This document shows, in pieces, positions 58,994 to 64,000 of a DNA stretch of 64,000 nucleotides. The stretch is from an uncultured Clostridia bacterium (GTDB lineage: Bacteria; Bacillota; Clostridia; Christensenellales; Aristaeellaceae). The notes below the pieces were generated by a model. It was given only the letters and a program-made list of their open reading frames with translations. It was not told the DNA's origin and did no database searches. The stretch covers positions 1 to 64,000 of the forward strand of contig CAMKJS010000006.1 in the NCBI GenBank assembly GCA_946413245.1, given 5' to 3'. Made by a program: the position numbers and the translations under genes. Each line of letters opens with the position of its first letter. Within the stretch, counting starts at the first letter, position 1.

Positions 58994-60558
58994 ACACGGC
59001 CCTGAATCTTTCCACCGCGCCTCACGCGAGAGACCGGTGGACCACATCCTTCATCATGAAGGTGGTGCTGCTTTCCCTGCTGCCCACCACCGTGATCGGT
59101 GTCATCGTCAACGGCTGGCACGCCCTGTGGATCGTGCTGCTGAGCATGGTTACCGCCGTGGCGTCCGAATGGGTCTTCAACAGGATCTGCCATAAGCCGG
59201 ACACCATTCAGGACTGCAGCGCGGCCGTGACGGGCCTGCTGCTGGCCCTGAGCCTATCTCCCAGCGTGCCGCTGTATATTCCGGTGCTGGGCTCCCTGTT
59301 CGCGGTAGTGATCGCCAAGGGCTGCTTCGGCGGGCTGGGAAAGAACTTCATCAACCCCGCGCTGGCCGGCCGGTGCTTCCTGTTGCTGTCCTTCGGCAAG
59401 GTCATGAGCACCTTCGCGGTGGACGGCGTATCCTCCGCGACGCCGATGGCGGAGATGGCGGCTGGCAACGCCGTGGATATCACGAAAATGTTCCTGGGAA
59501 CCGGGGGCGGCGTCATCGGCAGCTCCATCCTGGCGATGATGGTCGGCGGCCTGGCCCTGTGGGCCTTTGACTTCATCCACGGCCAGATCTGCTTCTCCGT
59601 GCTGGGCGGGTTCACCGTGTTCCTGGCCATCTTCGGCGGCCACGGGCTGGATCCGCATTACCTGCTGGCGCACCTGTGCGGCGGCGGCGTGGTGATGGGC
59701 GCCTTCTTCATGGCCACGGACTACGTCACCAGCCCGGTGACCCGGCTGGGGCAGACGGTTTACGGCCTGACCATCGGGATCCTCGGCGCGCTGTTCCGGC
59801 TGCACGGCAGCACGGCGGATTCCTTCAGCTATTCCATCATCGTGGGCAACCTGCTGACGCCCATGATCGACACCTACATCGTGCAGAAGCCCTACTCGCT
59901 GCGGCGCTTCGGCCGGAAGACGCTGGTGAAGCGCTCCCTGCAGGATCGGATCCCGCGGCCGGTGATCGCGCTGGCGATCATCACGGCAGTGGCGGGCGTG
60001 GCGCTGAGCGGCGTGTATTCCATGACGGAAGATACCATCAACGAACAGAAGGCGGAAGCGGCCCGGGCCTCCTTCCGGGTAGTCTGTCCGGAGGCTGAAA
60101 CCTTTAAGGCCGTCGGCGCCTACGACGCGGCGATTGAGGGGCAGGCCGGCGGCTCCTGGGGCACGAATTTCGGCCGCAGCAAGATCAACGAGGCTTATAT
60201 GGGCGTCGACGCGGCCGGCAACACGGTGGGCTACGTGATCAGCGCGACATCCTCCGACGGCTTTGACGGGACGGTTACCCTGGCGCTGGGCCTGAACGCG
60301 GAGGGCGTGATGAACGGCATCTCCTTCACGGAGCTGCACGAGACCGCCGGTATGGGCATGCGGGCGGACGAGGATGCCTTCAAGGGCCAGTTCGCCGGCA
60401 AAGCCAGCTTCCCGCTCAAGCTGACCAAGAACGGGGAAGCCTCCGCGGAGAACGAGATCGACGCGATCTCCGGCGCTTCCGTCACCTCCAACGCCGTGAT
60501 CAACGCCGTGAACGCGGGGCTGGACTTCTATGAATCCGTGATGAAGGGAGGGAACTGA
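58990..60558 (+). CDS. rnfD: Rnf complex subunits D and G fused in one polypeptide
   Basis: A 522-residue protein carrying RnfD (about 1-315) and RnfG (about 320-522). RnfD: multiple membrane helices and VSSATPMAEM, with Thr151 at the flavin-attachment position, plus GKNFINPALAGRCF. RnfG: a single helix VIALAIITAVAGVALSGVYSM (about 325-345), TEDTINEQ, FTELHETAGMG and the FMN motif DAISGASVTSNAV, with Ser497 where Thr is usual. The reading frame is continuous across the junction and no separate rnfG start with an RBS is seen. Normally D and G are separate genes of about 310 and 200 residues. GTG start overlapping rnfC. Confidence 0.92.
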   Translation: MNTALNLSTAPHARDRWTTSFIMKVVLLSLLPTTVIGVIVNGWHALWIVLLSMVTAVASEWVFNRICHKPDTIQDCSAAVTGLLLALSLSPSVPLYIPVLGSLFAVVIAKGCFGGLGKNFINPALAGRCFLLLSFGKVMSTFAVDGVSSATPMAEMAAGNAVDITKMFLGTGGGVIGSSILAMMVGGLALWAFDFIHGQICFSVLGGFTVFLAIFGGHGLDPHYLLAHLCGGGVVMGAFFMATDYVTSPVTRLGQTVYGLTIGILGALFRLHGSTADSFSYSIIVGNLLTPMIDTYIVQKPYSLRRFGRKTLVKRSLQDRIPRPVIALAIITAVAGVALSGVYSMTEDTINEQKAEAARASFRVVCPEAETFKAVGAYDAAIEGQAGGSWGTNFGRSKINEAYMGVDAAGNTVGYVISATSSDGFDGTVTLALGLNAEGVMNGISFTELHETAGMGMRADEDAFKGQFAGKASFPLKLTKNGEASAENEIDAISGASVTSNAVINAVNAGLDFYESVMKGGN

Positions 60559-60560
60559 TC

Positions 60561-61253
60561 ATGAAACAGTATAGCGAGCGCCTCTTCAACGGTCTGATTA
60601 AGGAAAACCCGGTGCTGGTGCTGATGCTGGGCATGTGTCCGGCGCTGGCGGTTTCCACCCAGGCCAGCAACGGAATCGGCATGGGCCTGTCCACCCTGGC
60701 GGTGCTGGTGCTCTCCAACCTGGTCATCTCCCTGCTGCGCAAGGTGATTCCGGATCAGGTGCGCCTGCCGGCGTATATCGTGATCGTCGCCTCTCTGGTG
60801 ACGGTGACGGAACTGCTGATCGAAGCGTACCTGCCGGGCCTTTACAGCGCGCTGGGCATCTATATCCCCCTGATCGTGGTGAACTGCATCATTCTGGGCC
60901 GGGCGGAAGCCTACGCCAACAAACATACGCCGCTGCTTTCCGTGATGGACGGCATCGGCATGGGCCTGGGCTTCACAGTGGCGCTGACCATCGCCGGAGC
61001 GATCCGGGAAATCCTGGGCAGCGGCTCCGTGTTCGGTCTGCGGGTGCTGCCGGAGAGCGTGGAGCCCATCGGGCTGTTCATTCAGCCTCCGGGAGCCTTC
61101 CTGGTGTTCGCCCTGATCATCGCGGTGATGAACGCGATCGGAATCAAAACCCGCCAGCGGAAGCTGGTGGAAAGCGGCTGCGACGGGAACTGCGCCGCGT
61201 GCTCTTCCTCCTGTATGACTTCGGCTGAGAAGGAAGGAGGCGAGGAGAAGTGA
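60561..61253 (+). CDS. rnfE: Rnf electron transport complex subunit E
   Basis: Membrane subunit, 230 residues, six helices. Family segments: GLIKENPVLVLMLGMCPALAVST at the N-terminus with the intramembrane Cys, LIVVNCIILGRAEAYANKH and DGIGMGLGFTVALT. The C-terminal tail carries extra cysteines, CDGNCAACSSSC, not part of the core family and possibly metal-binding. Overlaps rnfA by four bases. Confidence 0.95.
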   Translation: MKQYSERLFNGLIKENPVLVLMLGMCPALAVSTQASNGIGMGLSTLAVLVLSNLVISLLRKVIPDQVRLPAYIVIVASLVTVTELLIEAYLPGLYSALGIYIPLIVVNCIILGRAEAYANKHTPLLSVMDGIGMGLGFTVALTIAGAIREILGSGSVFGLRVLPESVEPIGLFIQPPGAFLVFALIIAVMNAIGIKTRQRKLVESGCDGNCAACSSSCMTSAEKEGGEEK

Positions 61254-61831
61254 ACGGCAATCTGATTATGATTATCGTAGCCGGGGCGCTGATCAACAAC
61301 GTGGTGCTGAATCAGTTCCTGGGCATCTGTTCCTTCCTGGGTGTTTCCAAGCAGATGAAGGCCTCCGTCAGCCTGGGCGGCGCGGTCATCTTCGTCATTA
61401 CCATCGCCTCGGCGGTGGCGAGCCTGCTGTACGACTACGTGCTGACGCCCCTGGGCCTGGACTTCATGAAGACCATCATCTTCATTCTGGTCATCGCCGC
61501 GCTGGTGCAGATCGTGGAAATGTTCCTGAAGAAAACTTCCCCCGCGGTCTATAAAGCGCTGGGTATCTATCTGCCGCTGATCACCACCAACTGCGCGGTG
61601 CTGGGTGTGGCCCTGACCAACGTGCAGAACGGGTACAACTTTATCGAATGCGTGCTGTCCGGCTTCGGCACCGCGGTGGGCTATACCATCGCCATCGTGC
61701 TGCTGGCGGGCATCCGCAGCCGGATCAACGAGAAGGACATTCCCGCGCCGCTGCGGGGCGCCCCCATCGTGATGATCGCCGCCGCACTGATGTCGATTGC
61801 CTTTATGGGCTTCGGCGGACTGTCATTCTGA
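61250..61831 (+). CDS. rnfA: Rnf electron transport complex subunit A
   Basis: Membrane subunit, 193 residues, six helices, homologous to RnfE with inverted topology. INNVVLNQFLGICSFLGVSKQ and GIYLPLITTNCAVLGVALTN carry the conserved cysteines that ligate the intramembrane [2Fe-2S] cluster together with RnfE. GTG start in a GTGA overlap with rnfE. Confidence 0.96.
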   Translation: MNGNLIMIIVAGALINNVVLNQFLGICSFLGVSKQMKASVSLGGAVIFVITIASAVASLLYDYVLTPLGLDFMKTIIFILVIAALVQIVEMFLKKTSPAVYKALGIYLPLITTNCAVLGVALTNVQNGYNFIECVLSGFGTAVGYTIAIVLLAGIRSRINEKDIPAPLRGAPIVMIAAALMSIAFMGFGGLSF

Positions 61832-61856
61832 GGCTTCGCCGGAACGGAGGAATCAA

Positions 61857-62642
61857 ATGAATATTATTCTGGTTACCACGCTGGTGATTGCCGCGGTCGG
61901 AATTGTGGTCGGCGCGGGGCTGGTGTACACCGGCAAGAAATTTTATGTGGAAGTGGACGAGCGGGAAACCGCTGTGCGGGAAAAGCTGCCGGGCAACAAC
62001 TGCGGCGCCTGCGGCTACGCCGGCTGTGACGCGCTGGCGGCCGCCATCGTCGCGGGGGACGCTCCCGTGAACGCCTGCCCGGTGGGCGGCGCGGCCTCCG
62101 CGACGCCGATCGGCCGGATTATGGGCGTGACGGCGGAAGCTATGGAGCGCAAGGTCGCGTTCGTGGCCTGCAAGGGCGACTGCAATGTGACGAAGAATCA
62201 GGGCAGCTACGTAGGCGTGAAGGACTGCCGCAGCGCGGTGCTGGGCGGGGTTGCCGTGACGGACTGCGATTACGGCTGTCTGGGCTTCGGCTCCTGCGCG
62301 GAGGTCTGTCCGGAAAAGGCCATCGTCATCCATGACGGCGTGGCCGTGGTGAACCGGAACCGCTGCGTGGGCTGCGGCCTCTGCGCCAAGGCCTGCCCCC
62401 GCGGGCTGATTTCCCTGGTGCCGGAAAGCAAGACGGTGCTGGTGCAGTGTTCCAACAGGGACAGAGGCCCCATCGTCAAGAAGGTTTGCAGCGCCGGATG
62501 CATCGGCTGCAGCCTGTGCGTGAAACAGTGCGAATCCGGAGCCATGGAATTCGCCAACAACCTGGCCCGGGTGAACCCCGACGCCTGCACGCTGTGCGGC
62601 AAGTGCGCAGCGAAGTGCCCGGCGAAGGTGATCCGGACGTAA
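61857..62642 (+). CDS. rnfB: Rnf electron transport complex subunit B
   Basis: Ferredoxin-accepting subunit, 261 residues. One N-terminal helix, then the Fe-S motif NNCGACGYAGCDALAAAI with a distal Cys in NACPVGG. It continues with GCLGFGSCAEVCPEKAI, CVGCGLCAKACPRGL, CIGCSLCVKQCESGAM and CTLCGKCAAKCPAKV, giving several [4Fe-4S] clusters. ATG 61857 follows GGAGGAATCAA; the track start 61797 lies inside rnfA. Last gene of the operon. No apbE flavin transferase is in the window. Confidence 0.95.
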   Translation: MNIILVTTLVIAAVGIVVGAGLVYTGKKFYVEVDERETAVREKLPGNNCGACGYAGCDALAAAIVAGDAPVNACPVGGAASATPIGRIMGVTAEAMERKVAFVACKGDCNVTKNQGSYVGVKDCRSAVLGGVAVTDCDYGCLGFGSCAEVCPEKAIVIHDGVAVVNRNRCVGCGLCAKACPRGLISLVPESKTVLVQCSNRDRGPIVKKVCSAGCIGCSLCVKQCESGAMEFANNLARVNPDACTLCGKCAAKCPAKVIRT

Positions 62643-62653
62643 AGCAACAAAAA

Positions 62654-62690
62654 AACGGCGGAGTCGGTTTTTCGGCACTGCCGCTTTTTT
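62654..62690 (+). terminator. intrinsic terminator of the rnf operon
   Basis: GCGGAGT ... ACTGCCGC imperfect stem followed by TTTTTT. Confidence 0.75.
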
Positions 62691-62692
62691 AT

Positions 62693-62739
62693 CCCCTCAG
62701 CCGGCAAAGCCGGCAGCTCCCCTTGCAACAAGGGGAGCC
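62693..62739. repeat. two-hairpin palindromic repeat, copy A
   Basis: CCCCTCAGCCGGC-AAA-GCCGGC then CTCCCCTTG-CAA-CAAGGGGAG. It is roughly the reverse complement of copy B at 62769-62815. Confidence 0.7.
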
Positions 62740-62768
62740 TTTTGCAGTATCAGATCCGGAATAAAAAA

Positions 62769-62815
62769 GCCTCCCCTTGTGGCAAGGGGAGGTGGCCCGC
62801 AGGGCCGGAAGGGAT
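62769..62815. repeat. two-hairpin palindromic repeat, copy B (inverted)
   Basis: CCTCCCCTTG-TGG-CAAGGGGAGG then GGCCC-GCA-GGGCC followed by GGAAGGG. Together with copy A it forms an inverted pair between rnfB and the convergent C39-like gene. Sequences of this style are common between genes of gut Firmicutes. Confidence 0.7.
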
Positions 62816-62839
62816 AAACCTCACGGCAGACAGGACCGG

Positions 62840-64000
62840 TTATTCTGAAGCAGTATTGTCGTCCATGGTGACATATTTTTCGTGAATCCAGCCGCGGATT
62901 CCCTTGCCTTCCGCCAGCCAGAACTCTCCGCTCTGCCGGATCAGGGCGACCGGGACGCCCGGCTTCCATTCCGTGATCATCCGGCTCTTGGCGGAGGCTT
63001 CCGCCCGCACCTTGACCGCGGTGGTTCCGGCTGTGCGGCCGTTCACGGATACCAGGCCGGTGGAAAAGGCTTCCTGTTCGACGGGGAGCAGCTCCGCGCT
63101 CTCCGCCCGGATGTACCCGAATACGCCTTTATAAAACACGTACAGCTTCTCTTTGGTCACCTCCAGCACCGGCACCATCATGCCGTAGGAAACCGGCTTG
63201 GAGATCCCGTCTTTTTTCTTTCCGTTCGCGTCCGTGAAGGAGGCGCCTTTCTTCCGGGTTACCAGCGCCAGCTGCGGCGCGTCGGCGCCCAGCGTGGTCC
63301 AGCTGAGCTCCCGGGTGGGAACGCGCTGTTCCTCTCCGTTCACGGTGACCCGGGTGACCAGCGCGCCGGCGTATTCCGGCTCCGCGGCCGCCGGGCCGGA
63401 CTCCGTTTCCATCGTCATCCAGGGCCGGCGGAGGGGGCGCATGCCCTGCTTGGCGCAGTAGGAAAGCTCCAGCCAGTATTCCATGCCGCCCCATTCCCGG
63501 GTTTCGAAAAAGTACCGGATGCCGGGCATCTCCTCCGGGGAGAAAACCTCCCGGAAGGATCCGTCTTCCGCCTGTACGAAGGCCCTGCCGTTGCGGATGC
63601 GCTCAAAGGTGGCGCCCGGAGCGGAGTCCACGATGTGCGCCAGGCGGCCGTCCTCGCTGAGCCCGTCCGCCAGGGCGATATGCCCGTTCGCGATCATGAA
63701 GGAAAAATACCCGCCCATGCGGAACCAGGCAGTCAGCTCCTCCTCGGATTCGACCAGATCCGTATGGGTCTGGAATCCGAATTCCTCTCCCGCCGCGGTC
63801 AGCAGGCGCTCGTTGTCCGTGCCCCGCTCCGGGATATACATTTTACTGTATTTTGCCGCCAGGGCGTCCGGCTGAATATCGTCTCCCTCCAGGCCCATGC
63901 GCTGCAGCGCGTGGCTGAGGGCAAAGAGCGCGCAGCCCGCCTTTTCCACGGAGCGCTTGTAGGTTTTGGAATAAACCTTATTGTGCCACCAGCCGTCCTT
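62840..64000 (-). CDS. C39-like cysteine peptidase with SH3 domains (5' end outside window)
   Basis: Partial gene: the frame stays open from the track start (GTG 63949) to the right edge, with KDGWWHNKVYSKTYKRSVEKAGC continuing into the known part. At least 386 residues. AGCALFALSHALQRMG holds a likely catalytic Cys of the C39-like papain fold, and IANGHIALADGL and AHIVDSAPG supply His and Asp. The C-terminal half has SH3-like repeats (VKVRAEASAKSRMITEWKPGVPV, GWIHEKYV) as in cell-wall-targeted proteins. An upstream signal peptide beyond the window is likely. Role: cell-wall or extracellular peptide hydrolysis, inferred. Confidence 0.75.
   Translation of the reverse strand, partial: KDGWWHNKVYSKTYKRSVEKAGCALFALSHALQRMGLEGDDIQPDALAAKYSKMYIPERGTDNERLLTAAGEEFGFQTHTDLVESEEELTAWFRMGGYFSFMIANGHIALADGLSEDGRLAHIVDSAPGATFERIRNGRAFVQAEDGSFREVFSPEEMPGIRYFFETREWGGMEYWLELSYCAKQGMRPLRRPWMTMETESGPAAAEPEYAGALVTRVTVNGEEQRVPTRELSWTTLGADAPQLALVTRKKGASFTDANGKKKDGISKPVSYGMMVPVLEVTKEKLYVFYKGVFGYIRAESAELLPVEQEAFSTGLVSVNGRTAGTTAVKVRAEASAKSRMITEWKPGVPVALIRQSGEFWLAEGKGIRGWIHEKYVTMDDNTASE

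Noticed and set aside
1-64000. tRNA, rRNA and prophage genes
   Set aside because: No cloverleaf, rRNA-like segment, integrase or phage structural gene was recognised in the intergenic spaces or ORFs.

Overview
The window is about 64 kb of GC-rich DNA from what looks like a fermentative, carbohydrate-degrading Clostridia-type bacterium, probably from a gut or rumen. Four things point there: an Rnf complex in the clostridial order C-D/G-E-A-B, three LplB/YtcP/LplA-type sugar ABC importers without their ATPase, meso-diaminopimelate dehydrogenase beside DapB, and many consensus SigA promoters. Assignment to a family (for example Christensenellales/Aristaeella-like) would be a guess. About 50 genes are supported. 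I see no tRNA, rRNA, insertion sequence, prophage or CRISPR array. Only the last gene is cut by the window edge.

Layout. 1-1.9 kb: lysine/peptidoglycan genes dapB and ddh. 2-14 kb: a glycan locus with GH38 alpha-mannosidase, GH29 alpha-L-fucosidase and an unclassified glycosidase-like protein on the minus strand, a divergent GH130 mannoside phosphorylase, and ABC importer 1. 14-18 kb: a DUF4434 protein and a secreted leucine-rich-repeat protein. 18-23 kb: a minus-strand amino-sugar operon (GH20, BadF/BadG kinase, SIS protein, ceramidase-like hydrolase). 23-27 kb: a tight operon of C39-like protease, M20 amidohydrolase, DUF1961 protein and a beta-CASP metallohydrolase. 27-32.6 kb: MATE exporter, PL26-like exo-rhamnogalacturonan lyase, histidine phosphatase.

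32.6-54.8 kb is a rhamnose / rhamnogalacturonan-I (RG-I) region. It has an araC-rhaB-rhaA-rhaD operon, a divergent importer 2 followed by a GH112 phosphorylase, rhaM with a LacI regulator, and a divergent operon of GH105, importer 3, polysaccharide deacetylase, two RG-acetylesterase-like SGNH proteins and a sugar isomerase. Together they suggest uptake of RG-I oligosaccharides, intracellular deacetylation, lyase, hydrolase and phosphorylase cleavage, and entry of L-rhamnose through RhaM, RhaA, RhaB and RhaD. 54.9-62.6 kb holds a FeoA-FeoB fusion with its Cys-rich partner and an Rnf operon in which RnfD and RnfG are one polypeptide. 62.8-64 kb is a partial C39-like/SH3 protein.

The most unusual non-coding signal is a family of intergenic elements at 39.2-39.6 kb and 57.3-57.4 kb. 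Conserved internal-loop strands (GAAAGGGAG ... CGACCATTGA) are held between stems whose sequence changes while pairing is kept. This is a candidate undescribed structured RNA or repeat family.
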